Position numbers and translations under genes: made by a program
In this document: piece by piece, positions 1 through 11,208 of the stretch
Layout: every line of letters begins with the position of its first letter
How positions within the stretch are numbered: position 1 is the stretch's first letter
DNA from: Rhodanobacteraceae bacterium
GTDB lineage: Bacteria > Pseudomonadota > Gammaproteobacteria > Xanthomonadales > SZUA-5
Length of the DNA: 64,000 nucleotides
Assembly: GCA_024234055.1 (NCBI GenBank)
Contig: JACKOW010000001.1
Coordinates: 846,001-910,000 of the forward strand
Reading direction: 5' to 3'
The notes under the pieces: generated by a model
Seen by the model: the letters and a program-made list of their open reading frames with translations, nothing else
The model's database searches: none
What the model was told of the DNA's origin: nothing

Positions 1-134
1 GCAACCGCTGATTGCAGGCTGGCATGGGCGCCACTGGGTCCTACCGTGATCACGGCAGCCCCGGCCAGCGGTGCCGCCGAACTCAACACCGCACCCCACC
101 ATGCCGCGACCACAACCCATCTCCATTGCCGCAT
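1..134 (-). CDS. Secreted protein, N-terminal fragment running off the left edge
   Basis: A reading frame opens with ATG at 134-132 on the minus strand, 5 bases after a strong GGGAGG ribosome binding site, and stays open to the window edge (44 codons). The product begins MRQWRWVVVAAWWGAVLSS, then SAAPLAGAA, a normal signal peptide with a likely cut near residue 26. The mature start reads ITVGPSGAHASLQSAVA, which resembles the first strand and helix of secreted right-handed beta-helix proteins (TVG...LQ/IQ-A-V pattern). That resemblance is an inference from 20 residues. The gene lies about 200 bases downstream of, and on the same strand as, the AraC-type regulator, so it could be its target or an operon partner. 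Function otherwise unknown. Confidence 0.6.
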   Translation of the reverse strand, partial: MRQWRWVVVAAWWGAVLSSAAPLAGAAVITVGPSGAHASLQSAV

Positions 135-331
135 ATGGCCTCCCTTGGCTTCCAGCGTGCGGGAGAGCTTGCGACGGTCGGCAAGACGGCGTTAGGACGG
201 GTGCGCCAATGATCAGGACTTGGGCGACTTTGGCACCATGCGTGCTCGCCGTTGGCACCTGGGGGCAAGCGTCGGGAACAGGAAATTGCCGTCTATGAAC
301 ATGAACACCGCCGAACAGCCGAGATGTTCGC

Positions 332-1711
332 TTAATGGTCGATTTCGCCGTGTCCGATGGCTGGTTCTGCTGAGGGCGCGTGTCCGAAGGCCAGTCGATA
401 GCGTCGGGAGAAATAGGACAGGTCCTCGAAGCCCACTCGGCTCGCTACCTCGCCTACCCGATAACGCCCGCTGCGCAACAAGGTTCGGGCCGTTTGCAGT
501 CGGGCCACCAGAACCAACTCCTGCGGGCTGGTATTCAGGGCCGCCTTCAGGCGGCGCTGCAGCGTGCGCGGCGAGACATGAAAGTGCTCGGCGAGGGCAG
601 CAGGCGTCAGCGCCTCATGCAGGTGCAGTCGTACATGAGCCAGCACGGCATCGGCAAACTCGCGGTCACGAATCCCGCCTTGCTCCAGAGCCGGGTCTTC
701 GTCGCTGGGGGAGAGCACGGGCGCGATCGGCGTGGGCGTTTCATCGCCTGAGGGCGTCAGCCGGCTCAGCAGGGTGCGCAACTGCCGCCGGTATCGTGCT
801 CGGATCCAGACTGCACACCCCAAACCCGGCACCAGGCCCGCCAAGCCAAACAGCAGCAGCATCCGGGGTGTGCCGAAGTCTTGCAGCATGGCGTCCCAGA
901 CCTCAGGTTGGCCGGTCAGGGTCAGTCGTCGCCAGCGCTCGGGATAGCCAAAATCAGTGTCGCCCGACCAGCTGCGCGGCAGCACCTCCCTGCCTACCGC
1001 CGCATCGGCAGGCTCTGGCGCCCCCGGTCTTTGTGCCAGCAGGCGCACCCGTTCCGCCGTCAGAGCCTGAGTACTGCCCGGCGGGTGTTCGACCAACCAG
1101 TCGTTGTAAACCACATCGATACCCAGTGCGCTGCCGGACATCGGTGTCAGGCCGAGTCCGGCAAATGGAATGCGCAACTCAAACGTCCAGCCGCTGGCAT
1201 GTATTTGCGCCGCGTACTCCACCGGCAAGGGTGCCGACTGCCGTTGCGGCACCGTGGCACCCACGAGCGTGCCGATCAGGCTGTCGCCGCGCAAGACCCC
1301 CTGTCGTCCATCCGGCAACAGGAGCAGATCGACGTCATCGTCGTTCATGCTTGGCCCGCCGTCCGCCAGCGCATCCAGATAGATCTGCGCCGAGTCGTAC
1401 TGGTGATAGCGGTCGACGTCCAGGTCTTTCGGTGCCGCGATCAAGGCAGTGTCGTTGACTATCCCGGCCACGAACAGGTTGTCGTGGTCCCAGCACAATC
1501 GCAGTTCCACCCTCGGCGTGCCGGCAGGTGTCGCAGTGGCTTCGATGATCTGGCCCGCATACCAGGGACTGCGCCATTCGCTGACATTGCCGTCGATCAG
1601 CGGGGAAAAGCGGCGATAGGGGATGGCCGCATCTCCGCCATCTGCCGCAAGCGTGTGGCCGGTCGCAAGCCAGCCCAGCAGCAAGGAAACACACCAAAGA
1701 CTGAAGCGCAC
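332..1711 (-). CDS. Membrane-anchored AraC-family regulator with extracytoplasmic CBM9-like sensor
   Basis: A predicted one-piece sensor-regulator of 459 residues. I start it at GTG 1711 because that gives a clean signal peptide (residues 1-22, ending TGHTLA). The longer frame back to 1912 would overlap metF by about 100 bases with unconvincing sequence. Residues about 35-262 contain LIDGNVSEW and alternating strand patterns typical of family 9 carbohydrate-binding-like domains. Residues 284-303 form one membrane span followed by RARYRR on the cytoplasmic side. Residues about 349-445 are an AraC double helix-turn-helix (TPAALAEHFHVSPRTLQRRLK, then VGFEDLSYFSRRYRLAFG). The architecture implies that ligand binding in the periplasm controls DNA binding across the membrane. 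It lies downstream of metF on the same strand with a 101-base gap. Ligand and targets are unknown. Confidence 0.82.
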   Translation of the reverse strand: MRFSLWCVSLLLGWLATGHTLAADGGDAAIPYRRFSPLIDGNVSEWRSPWYAGQIIEATATPAGTPRVELRLCWDHDNLFVAGIVNDTALIAAPKDLDVDRYHQYDSAQIYLDALADGGPSMNDDDVDLLLLPDGRQGVLRGDSLIGTLVGATVPQRQSAPLPVEYAAQIHASGWTFELRIPFAGLGLTPMSGSALGIDVVYNDWLVEHPPGSTQALTAERVRLLAQRPGAPEPADAAVGREVLPRSWSGDTDFGYPERWRRLTLTGQPEVWDAMLQDFGTPRMLLLFGLAGLVPGLGCAVWIRARYRRQLRTLLSRLTPSGDETPTPIAPVLSPSDEDPALEQGGIRDREFADAVLAHVRLHLHEALTPAALAEHFHVSPRTLQRRLKAALNTSPQELVLVARLQTARTLLRSGRYRVGEVASRVGFEDLSYFSRRYRLAFGHAPSAEPAIGHGEIDH

Positions 1712-1812
1712 CTTGGATTTTCTCGCCAACGAGGATGGAGGACTGTGTTGCCCCGCCAGCGGCGCTCCCGTCAGACGATTCGCGTACCGTTCGACCAAGG
1801 CATCCGCCGGGA

Positions 1813-2640
1813 TCAGGCGCCGATGCGCTCCAGGATGTTCATCGTAGCCTTGGCCCGGTTCAGCGTATAGAAGTGCAAGGACGGCGCGCCGGCGTTGATC
1901 AGCCGCAGGCACAGGGCCGACACCACCTCAGCCCCCAGTTCGCGGATTGACTCGACGTCGTCGCCATAGGATTGCATCCGGCGCTCGATCCAGCGCGGAA
2001 TCTCGGCGCCGCACTGGTCGGAAAAGCGCTTCAGCTGGCTGAAATTGCCGATGGGCATGATGCCCGGCACGATCGGCACCGTGACCCCCAGCGCCCGGAC
2101 ATCGCGCACGAAGCGCTCGTAAGCCTCGGCATTGAAGAAGTACTGGGTGATGACGCCATTGGCGCCGGCCGCTACCTTCTGCACCAGATGGCGCAGGTCT
2201 TCATCCGCGCTGCGCGCCTGCGGGTGGAATTCCGGATAACCCGCTACCTCGATATGGAAGTAGCCGTCGAACTCACTGCGAATGAAGCGCACGAGATCGA
2301 TGGCATGACGGAATTCGCCGGCCGTGGCCATGCCCGAGGGCATGTCGCCGCGCAGCGCCACGATGCGACGGCAGCCCAGATCCACGTATCGCTGCAGCAG
2401 TTCGCGAATCTCTTCGCGCGTTCCGCCCAGGCAAGACAGGTGCGGCGCCACTTCCAGACCCTGGATCTGCCGCAGCCCTACGACCGTGTCGTAGGTGTAG
2501 CTCAGCGTGGAACCGCCGGCACCAAAGGTCACACTGACGTAATCAGGCGAGTGTGACTTCAGCATCTCGGCGGTGCGCGTCAGCGCCTCGCGCTGATCCG
2601 GGGTCTTGGGTGGGAAAAACTCGAAGCTCAGCGGCAACAT
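1813..2640 (-). CDS. metF: 5,10-methylenetetrahydrofolate reductase
   Basis: Reduces 5,10-methylene-THF to 5-methyl-THF with a flavin and NAD(P)H, supplying the methyl group for methionine synthesis in the cytoplasm. The 275-residue product starts MLPLSFEFFPPKTPDQREAL; the FEFFPP segment carries the conserved catalytic glutamate. YVSVTFGAGGST and ALRGDMPSG (conserved aspartate) follow, and GVITQYFFN and PGIMPI are further family signatures. The start at ATG 2640 is chosen from this alignment; the frame opens 28 codons earlier, but that extension reads into repeat DNA. Length is close to the E. coli enzyme (296). The upstream 360 bases contain two tandem repeat units that could affect its leader. 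No SAH riboswitch or MetJ-like box was recognised. Confidence 0.95.
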   Translation of the reverse strand: MLPLSFEFFPPKTPDQREALTRTAEMLKSHSPDYVSVTFGAGGSTLSYTYDTVVGLRQIQGLEVAPHLSCLGGTREEIRELLQRYVDLGCRRIVALRGDMPSGMATAGEFRHAIDLVRFIRSEFDGYFHIEVAGYPEFHPQARSADEDLRHLVQKVAAGANGVITQYFFNAEAYERFVRDVRALGVTVPIVPGIMPIGNFSQLKRFSDQCGAEIPRWIERRMQSYGDDVESIRELGAEVVSALCLRLINAGAPSLHFYTLNRAKATMNILERIGA

Positions 2641-2721
2641 GGGCGGTACAGACGTCCAGACATCCGCCCGATTGGCGGTAGCTGGATACTCGCCGCAGAG
2701 GGTACATCGGGGCAAGCGCGG

Positions 2722-2934
2722 CACATCCTGCCGAGCAAGCTCGGCACTACGAAAGCCTCGTACACAGCAGCTGTCGTAGAGCGGAGCTTGCTCCGCTGCT
2801 TCTGCCGGGCTTTTCGGCTCTGCACCATGCCCAGGAGCCGCACATCCTGCCGAGCAAGCTCGGCACTACCAGAGCCTCGTACACAGCAGCTGTCGTAGAG
2901 CGGAGCTTGCTCCGCTGCCTTTGCCGGGCTTTTC
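2722..2934. repeat. Two tandem units of a dispersed palindromic repeat (GAGC family)
   Basis: The 2641-3000 gap is mostly repeat. Unit one (2722-2815) and unit two (2841-2934) are nearly identical and 119 bases apart. Each contains two inverted motifs, GCCGAGCAAGCTCGGC and AGCGGAGCTTGCTCCGCT, joined by about 30 bases. The same unit recurs in inverted orientation at 33869-33960, in part at 33769-33804 and 33990-34022, and again at 39988-40062. No coding potential was seen. It lies between two divergent genes (metF and the 3001 membrane protein). Confidence 0.85.
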
Positions 2935-3000
2935 CACGCTTGCGCACTACACCTGTGCGCCACATTCCGCGATGATCCGCCCAGCCTCTGGAGACCGCGC

Positions 3001-4353
3001 ATGGCCGCAGACCCGCCCGCAAGCACGTCGGAAGATCTGGATAAAGACAAGGTCTTCCAGCTGCCCAAGGACACCACCCCCACCTGGGAAGTCGAGCTGC
3101 TGCTGTCGGGCGCGCTGGTGTTTTCGATGCTGCAGGTCCCGGGCCTGCTCGACGACGTCCTGTTCGCGCTGCGGGCGAGGTTGAGCGGTGGTCTGCACTA
3201 CGGCGTGTTCATGCTGTACTTCTATCTGAAGCTCACCAGCTACGCGTTGATCTGCACCTTCGTACTGCACCTCGCTTCGCGTGCAGTCTGGGTGGCGGCT
3301 TTGGGCTTGCGCTCGGTCTATCCCGAGGGCGTGCTCTGGGACAAGTTGCCGCGGGGTCCGATCTACCGCGAGTACACCCGGCGCACGACGCTGACCCTGG
3401 ATCAGATGATCGATCGTGCCGACAATCGGGCCAGTCTGGTCTTTGCCTTTGGTCTGCTGCTGGTGCTGATGTCGTTGGCCATCATGGTCTTCACCATGAT
3501 CCTGATCGGCATCGGCAGCATTCTCGGCCCGTTTCTCCTCAAGGGCAGCGAGAACTCGTGGATCACCATGGGCCTGCTGCTGATCTTCGTGCTGCCCTTG
3601 ATGTTGGCCACCTGGATCGATCGCCGCTTCGGTGAGCGCATTCCACAGGATCACTGGTTTGCCGAGGTGTTGCGGCGAATCTTCGCCATGGGCAGCGTCA
3701 TGGTCTGGGGTCGATTGACCAGCCCGATTCTGCTGACTGTATTCAGCCGACTTGGTCTGATGCGTGGCAATTTGCTGATGGTGGGTGCGCTCTACCTGTT
3801 GATGGCCGTGATCGTGGTTGAGACTCTGGTCGCGTCCGGCGCCATTGACCTTCCAGGTGAACGGTACCTGCCCACAGAGGCCTCGGGACGAGAGTTGGAT
3901 TCGGTGTACTACGCCGATGCCCGGGATCTGCGCGAGGCCCAGCAGGGGCATCCCTACATTCCCAGCGAGATCATCCGCGGGCCCTATCTGCGCCTGTTTG
4001 TCCCCTATGTGCCCCGGCGGCTGGACGCAGCACTTGAGCGTGACTGCCCGCAAGCCACGCTGGGCGAGGAGAAATCGGACAAAGACGCGCAGCGCGCCGC
4101 AGAGGCCGTACGCACCAGCGAATTGCTCAGGTGTGCAGCCAACAAACTCTATCCAATTCTGCTCGACGGCCAGCCCGCGGCCAATCTCCGCTATGACATC
4201 GCCCGTGATCCACTGACCGAGATGCGCGGATTCGTCGCCATGATCGACGTGCGCGAACTGCCGCGCGGTCGCCACGAACTCACCGTGATCCGGCCACAAC
4301 TGCCCAAGCAGGAAGAGCCGGTGCTGCCGGCGTTGATACCGTTCTGGAAGTGA
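3001..4353 (+). CDS. Polytopic membrane protein of unknown function
   Basis: A 450-residue protein with a polar N-terminus (1-28), about six hydrophobic segments between residues 30 and 285 and a soluble C-terminal part of about 165 residues. Hydrophobic stretches include VELLLSGALVFSMLQVPGLL, FMLYFYLKLTSYALICTFVL, a long one around GLLLVLMSLAIMVFTMILIG, and LLMVGALYLLMAVIVVETL. GGAG precedes the ATG by 8 bases. The C-terminal part (FVPYVPRRLDAALERDCP, later IDVRELPRGRHELTV) looks like a beta-rich domain outside the membrane core. I know no function for this family. It stands alone between repeat DNA and the delta-60 gene. Confidence 0.75.
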   Translation: MAADPPASTSEDLDKDKVFQLPKDTTPTWEVELLLSGALVFSMLQVPGLLDDVLFALRARLSGGLHYGVFMLYFYLKLTSYALICTFVLHLASRAVWVAALGLRSVYPEGVLWDKLPRGPIYREYTRRTTLTLDQMIDRADNRASLVFAFGLLLVLMSLAIMVFTMILIGIGSILGPFLLKGSENSWITMGLLLIFVLPLMLATWIDRRFGERIPQDHWFAEVLRRIFAMGSVMVWGRLTSPILLTVFSRLGLMRGNLLMVGALYLLMAVIVVETLVASGAIDLPGERYLPTEASGRELDSVYYADARDLREAQQGHPYIPSEIIRGPYLRLFVPYVPRRLDAALERDCPQATLGEEKSDKDAQRAAEAVRTSELLRCAANKLYPILLDGQPAANLRYDIARDPLTEMRGFVAMIDVRELPRGRHELTVIRPQLPKQEEPVLPALIPFWK

Positions 4354-4652
4354 AGGCTTGTTGTGGGGAAGGTCATGTGTGGGAAGGGCCTTCGACGCGG
4401 GGGCAGAGGATCTTGCGTTGCTGAAGAGACCGAAATCCGGCCACTCTGCGAGTGGTACCGATCATTCGCGCAAACGCCCTCGAACTATCAACCCCAGGCC
4501 AGCGCAGACCCCGCAGCACCGAGAGCCTGTGGCGGGCGGTATGCGCGCAGTATTTCCGGTCGGACGGCTTCAATCCCTTGTCGCAAAACAGTCACGGGCT
4601 CTCGCATGGGACGGTGCCTCTGCAGCCAGAGGATGTTGGCACTCTAGAGTAA
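4354..4652. other. Intergenic stretch with no recognised gene
   Basis: Short open frames here have no ribosome binding sites and no recognisable protein character. The stretch separates the 3001 membrane protein from the promoter-like sequence at 4659. It contains none of the window's dispersed repeat families that I could see. Confidence 0.5.
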
Positions 4653-4658
4653 ATGTAC

Positions 4659-4687
4659 TTGATTGTTAATTCTAGCTTGCCTATTCT
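4659..4687 (+). promoter_or_regulatory. Candidate sigma70 promoter for the delta-60 repeat gene
   Basis: TTGATT (4659-4664), a 17-base spacer, then TATTCT (4682-4687), in a conspicuously AT-rich patch of a GC-rich region. Transcription would begin near 4694, leaving a leader of about 105 bases before the chosen GTG start at 4800. This also argues against translation from the ATG at 4653. Confidence 0.45.
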
Positions 4688-4799
4688 TCACGCAGCGTTT
4701 CGCATGACCCTGGCCCTCGCGTACTCGGCACTCCAGATTGCGGCCATTCGCTGCCATCGGTTTCGCCAGTCAGCCAGTCTCAACCAAAGGAAATCTGCC

Positions 4800-7109
4800 G
4801 TGTCTCTCGTCTCCAGATTGTGCGTGCTTCTCGCGTGCTTCTGCGTATTGCCTTCACTGGGCGCGCAAAATCCACGGCCGCTCCCTTTCCCGAACCTTGA
4901 TATCTGGGCGAGCGGTGCAGTCCGGGCCGTCGCGGCTACGCCCGATGGTGGATTCGTGATTGGCGGTGACTTCACCTTGGTCCAGGGGTTGGCTCGTCGA
5001 AATCTGGCGAAAATCATGGCCAATGGCTTGGTGGACCCCAACTGGAATCCATTGCTCGCTGGCAGCTTTCCTTCGGTCCAGGCACTGGCAGTTGCCAGCA
5101 ATGGCGACGTTTACATTGGCGGCGACTTCGAAAGCGTCGGTGGAGTGCTGCGAAATCGGCTCGCGAAGCTGAGTGCTTCGGGCGTGCTTGACAGCAACTG
5201 GGATCCTGCTGCCGTCGACGGCATCTCCAACGCGCGCATTCTCGCCCTGGCATTGGCAGGCGATCAGCTGATTGTTGGTGGCAGATTCACTTTCATCGGT
5301 GGCCAGAGCCGGAATCGCCTGGCCAAACTTTCAACCTCGGGAGCCGGCGCCGCCGATCCAGCGTGGAATCCGTCGTCGCTGAGTTCCGATGTGCATGCAC
5401 TGGCCTTCGATGGTAGCCAGTTTGTCTATCTGAATCAGCGATTCGACGGCCTACAGGGTGTCAGCCGCATTGCGGTCGCGGGCTCCGGGGCCGCGGATGC
5501 AAACTGGAACGTCCTGACCGATGCGGCCGTGAGCGCCATGGCTCTGGGTGGGAATGACAGCATCTACATCGGCGGCTCTTTCACTCTGGTACAGAGCACG
5601 GCAAGGTCAGGATTGGCAAGATTGGGCACAGCCAGCCAGGCGGTTCTCGATCCCGCCTGGACTCCTGCCGTGGCTGGATACGTGCAGACTTTGTTGCGGG
5701 TTGGCAGTGATCTTTACGTGGCTGGTCGCTTCAGCAGCATTGCAGGGGAATCGAGAACACAACTGGCGCGCGTCGGCCTGTTGGGTTCTGGCGTTGTTGA
5801 CCCGGGATGGATGCCCAGTGCCCTAGGGGGATCCGTGAACGTGATGGCCCGGGAGTCCTCTGGGCGCATCATCGTCGGCGGTGAGTTCACTCAGATCAAC
5901 GCTCAGGCGCGATCGGGCTTGGCTGTTCTGGACGGTGCGAGCGGCGCGCCCAGCGCCGCCACTGATGTCGAACAGCCGGTGCGGTCACTGGCTGCGATGG
6001 CAACCCTGCCAGACCAAAGCTTGTTGATCGGTGGTCGATTCTCCCGGATCGGCGGGTTTCATCGACAGAATCTGGTTCGACTGCTTCCCGGCGGCAGCGT
6101 TGATACGGCTTGGGGTGCCGATGTACAGGGCGTGGCTGTTCCCTATCTTCAGCCGCCTGGAGAGCCTGGTGGCTTCGACTACGTCATCTCGGTTTGGAAA
6201 CTTCTGGTGGACGCCGCAGGGCGCGTCTACGTCGGCGGCACCTTCGAGCAAGTAGGCGGCGTGAGTCGAAGAAACCTGGCGCGAATCGGCACCGACGGTC
6301 AGCTTGACCTGGGCTGGGTAGCCGATGCCGACGGCGCGGTGGCAGCAATGGCATTCGACGCTTCCGAACAGCTTCTTGTCGGCGGCAACTTCAGCACGCT
6401 GGCAGGCCAGCCACGCGGAAGCCTGGCGAAATTGGGGACGGGGGCCGCAGCTACACTTGATGCAAGCTGGGTGCCCACGCTGAGTCTTGGGGCGCTGCCC
6501 AGCGTGCTACTCCCTGATGGCGCCGGTAGTGTGTTTCTTGGCGGTGCCTTCAACGTCGTCAACGGCGAAAATTGCTGCACAGGGATTGCCAAGTTGTCGG
6601 CCACGGGCGCCGGTCTTCGCGACACCAGCTGGAATATCAATCTCAGTGGATCCCAGCGGAGCATCAATGCGCTCGCCCTGGATGGCGCCGGCAACATTTA
6701 CCTGGCCGGAAACTTCAGCGGGCTCAGCCAAGCCGGAAATTCCTTCGTCCGTCAGGGCCTGGCCCGGGCGCTCGCAAGTGGTGCCGGCGACATTGATCCG
6801 GTGTGGAGCCCCCAACAACTCGCCTTTGGCTACGCCAGTTTGGCACTTCCGGGTGACGGGCGCATTTACGTCGTCAGTGGCATCTGGTTTCCCGGTTGGG
6901 TTTTTGCGCTCTCTACCAGTGGCACCGGCCTATGGGACCAGAGTTGGAATGTGACGAGCAATGGCTCGCTTTTCCAAATTTTGGCGGCCGGCAACACCTT
7001 GTACGTCGGCGGCTCATTTACGGCTATTGGTGGACAGCCTCGCCAAGGGATTGCGGCCTTTCCGCTGGACGGGTTGTTCGGCGATGGCCTGGAAGACAGG
7101 GTGCAGTAG
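4800..7109 (+). CDS. Secreted delta-60 repeat (DUF5122) beta-propeller-like protein
   Basis: A 769-residue exported protein starting at GTG 4800 behind AAAGGA. The signal peptide MSLVSRLCVLLACFCVLPSLGAQ follows. The earlier ATG at 4653 gives an untypical N-terminus and lies upstream of the likely promoter. The rest is at least ten imperfect repeats of about 50-60 residues, each with a form of GG(D/R/N)FT, then G..R..LAKL, then G..D..W.P. These are the hallmarks of delta-60 repeats, which fold into propeller-like surfaces. An insertion containing NGENCC lies in repeat 9-10. The C-terminus ends LFGDGLEDRVQ, close to the F-x-(D/N)-G-(F/L)-E motif in the protein at 31605. The role is probably extracellular binding; no catalytic motif was seen. 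Confidence 0.85.
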   Translation: MSLVSRLCVLLACFCVLPSLGAQNPRPLPFPNLDIWASGAVRAVAATPDGGFVIGGDFTLVQGLARRNLAKIMANGLVDPNWNPLLAGSFPSVQALAVASNGDVYIGGDFESVGGVLRNRLAKLSASGVLDSNWDPAAVDGISNARILALALAGDQLIVGGRFTFIGGQSRNRLAKLSTSGAGAADPAWNPSSLSSDVHALAFDGSQFVYLNQRFDGLQGVSRIAVAGSGAADANWNVLTDAAVSAMALGGNDSIYIGGSFTLVQSTARSGLARLGTASQAVLDPAWTPAVAGYVQTLLRVGSDLYVAGRFSSIAGESRTQLARVGLLGSGVVDPGWMPSALGGSVNVMARESSGRIIVGGEFTQINAQARSGLAVLDGASGAPSAATDVEQPVRSLAAMATLPDQSLLIGGRFSRIGGFHRQNLVRLLPGGSVDTAWGADVQGVAVPYLQPPGEPGGFDYVISVWKLLVDAAGRVYVGGTFEQVGGVSRRNLARIGTDGQLDLGWVADADGAVAAMAFDASEQLLVGGNFSTLAGQPRGSLAKLGTGAAATLDASWVPTLSLGALPSVLLPDGAGSVFLGGAFNVVNGENCCTGIAKLSATGAGLRDTSWNINLSGSQRSINALALDGAGNIYLAGNFSGLSQAGNSFVRQGLARALASGAGDIDPVWSPQQLAFGYASLALPGDGRIYVVSGIWFPGWVFALSTSGTGLWDQSWNVTSNGSLFQILAAGNTLYVGGSFTAIGGQPRQGIAAFPLDGLFGDGLEDRVQ

Positions 7110-7339
7110 TTTGGCGGAAGCAGACGCCTCCGGTCTTGGTCCGGCAATGTGGAAAGGCTGGCAAGGCAAAGAATCCGAAAAGTCGTGCAAACATCGCTCG
7201 TGCAGGCCAAAGGCCCCGTAGTAGGCCCCACTGGGTCTCTTGCGACACGGCCCGGACAGCGCTGTGCGCAATTCGGGCCCAGTAAAGCTGTCGTTCGGAC
7301 TCCCGAAATTCAACGACCTTCAATCCGGGTTCGCAGATA

Positions 7340-7535
7340 ACCCACAACCCACAACCAGCAACTACCAACCAGCAACCCACAACCAGCAACTACCAACCAG
7401 CAACCAGCAACCAGCAACCAACAACCAGCAACCAACAACCAACAACCAACAACCAACAACCAACAACCAACAACCAACAACCAACAACCAACAACCAACA
7501 ACCAACAACCAACAACCAACAACCAACAACCAACC
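7340..7535. repeat. 7-bp tandem array (unit CAACCAA)
   Basis: About 28 copies of a 7-base unit, perfect from about 7430 and degenerate (CAACCAG, CAACCCA) toward the left. The 7110-7640 gap upstream of clpB otherwise holds no gene. Because the period is 7, every frame reads the same heptapeptide, so open frames across it are artefacts. Confidence 0.95.
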
Positions 7536-7567
7536 CACCCCCTTGCGCTTCGCGCTTTTTCAAGGCC

Positions 7568-7592
7568 CTTGAACTGGATCAAGGCACCCGCA
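7568..7592 (+). promoter_or_regulatory. Candidate sigma32 (heat-shock) promoter of clpB
   Basis: CTTGAA (7568-7573) matches the sigma32 -35 element. After 13 bases comes CCCGCA (7587-7592), a partial match to the CCCCAT -10 element. The spacing and position, about 40 bases upstream of the clpB ribosome binding site, are right for a chaperone gene. The -10 match is imperfect. Confidence 0.5.
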
Positions 7593-7640
7593 CTCCTGTT
7601 GCATGAATGATGACCGGGTGACGGTCCACAGGAGATTCCC

Positions 7641-10217
<2,577 letters not shown>

Positions 10218-10233
10218 AGCTGCCTCGGCTCTG

Positions 10234-10343
10234 GTAGGTCACGTTGGCCCGCAGGGCCTACGTGACGTTGTCGGAGCGGGGGACTTGCCGGGAACTGGCG
10301 CATCACCGTGTCACGTAGCGCCTGCGGCGCAACGTGACCTACG
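10234..10343. repeat. RAYT-associated repeat unit, copy 1
   Basis: A 110-base unit starting GTAGGTCACGTTGGCC and ending CAACGTGACCTACG, so its ends are inverted repeats and each half is itself palindromic (GGCCCGCAGGGCC; GCGCCTGCGGCGC). It lies just after clpB and could act as its transcript end. Nearly identical copies are at 10385-10494 and 11101-11208, flanking the transposase gene. Confidence 0.85.
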
Positions 10344-10384
10344 CGCGTCATTAGCGACGCGGATCGCGGGGTTGGCGGGCTCTG

Positions 10385-10494
10385 GTAGGTCACGTTGGCC
10401 CGCAGGGCCTACGTGACGTTGTCGGAGCCGTGGGACTGCCGGGAACTGGCGCATCACCGTGTCACGTAGCGCCTACGGCACAACGTGACCTACG
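10385..10494. repeat. RAYT-associated repeat unit, copy 2
   Basis: Almost identical to copy 1, in direct orientation and 151 bases away. Its right edge contains the stop codon of the transposase gene (TAG at 10492-10490 on the minus strand), so gene and repeat share sequence. Confidence 0.85.
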
Positions 10495-10984
10495 TTTCGC
10501 CGTAGTCGCCGTCTTCCGGAGCGACTGCAATCCAATCTCGGGAATACCAACCAAGCCTCGCAAACTTGGCAAATGAACTCCACGGATACTGTGCTGTTCG
10601 TGTTGCATGGCCATGTTTCACTGGATTGTGGTGGATATAGTCGAGGTGCTCGTGCAGGTCATTCTCGTCGCGGATGACATGGTCCCAATAGCGCTTTTGC
10701 CAGACGCGACCCGGCCGGTCGGGGTGGCGGCGGACAAACAGTAGCTTGAGTCTTTGCACCCAAGTGGCCGTGCCGCCAGTCGGATCACTGACCAGCAGGT
10801 GCACATGCTCATCAAGGATTGCCCACGCGTAGAGCTTGAAGTCGTGTTGGACGCGCAGATCTTGCAACAGGCGCAGAAGAAGTTCCTTGGCCTTTGTCGA
10901 GCGCAGCCAAGGCTCTCGTCTGTGGCATACAAGCGTCAGGAACACCAGCGTGCCTGGTTGATAGTGGCGGCGAATATTGCCCAC
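10490..10984 (-). CDS. REP-associated tyrosine transposase (RAYT, Y1/HUH family)
   Basis: A 164-residue single-strand DNA transposase of the IS200/IS605-like TnpA-REP group. The HUH metal-binding motif is HVHLLVS (H60, H62). The helix DYIHHNPVKHG carries the expected catalytic tyrosine (Y116), and RVWQKRYWDHVIRDENDL is a conserved family segment. It is flanked on both sides by the 110-base palindromic units at 10234, 10385 and 11101, which are its expected substrates; its stop codon lies inside one of them. Such enzymes are usually domesticated, single-copy genes that spread REP/BIME elements rather than move themselves. Start ATG 10984; no strong ribosome binding site was seen. Confidence 0.92.
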   Translation of the reverse strand: MGNIRRHYQPGTLVFLTLVCHRREPWLRSTKAKELLLRLLQDLRVQHDFKLYAWAILDEHVHLLVSDPTGGTATWVQRLKLLFVRRHPDRPGRVWQKRYWDHVIRDENDLHEHLDYIHHNPVKHGHATRTAQYPWSSFAKFARLGWYSRDWIAVAPEDGDYGET

Positions 10985-11100
10985 TGAGTCCGGTCGATGG
11001 GAGCGGGGCTCGGATCATGGAGCGATCCTGAAGTCCCCGACATCGGGTGAAATCCTGTTCGTGTGTAGGAGAATTCCGACAGGGCAGCAACAGATCTTTG

Positions 11101-11208
11101 GTAGGTCACGCTGGCTCGCAGGGCCTGCGTGAGGTTGTCGGAGCGGGGGCTGCCGGGAACTGGCGCATCACCGTGTCACGTAGCGCCTGCGGCGCAACGT
11201 GACCTACG
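11101..11208. repeat. RAYT-associated repeat unit, copy 3
   Basis: Same 110-base unit as at 10234 and 10385 (GTAGGTCACGCTGGCTCG at its left end), placed upstream of the transposase start. It runs directly into a tandem array built from its right end. Confidence 0.85.

Noticed and set aside
1712..1912. N-terminal extension of the AraC-type regulator to ATG 1912
   Set aside because: It would overlap metF by 100 bases and bury the signal peptide.
4653..4799. Earlier ATG start of the delta-60 gene
   Set aside because: It precedes the likely promoter -10 element and lacks a ribosome binding site; GTG 4800 gives a clean signal peptide.
7340..7535. Possible CRISPR array
   Set aside because: Unit is 7 bases with no spacers, and no cas genes are present. 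The same holds for the arrays at 38945 and 45080.
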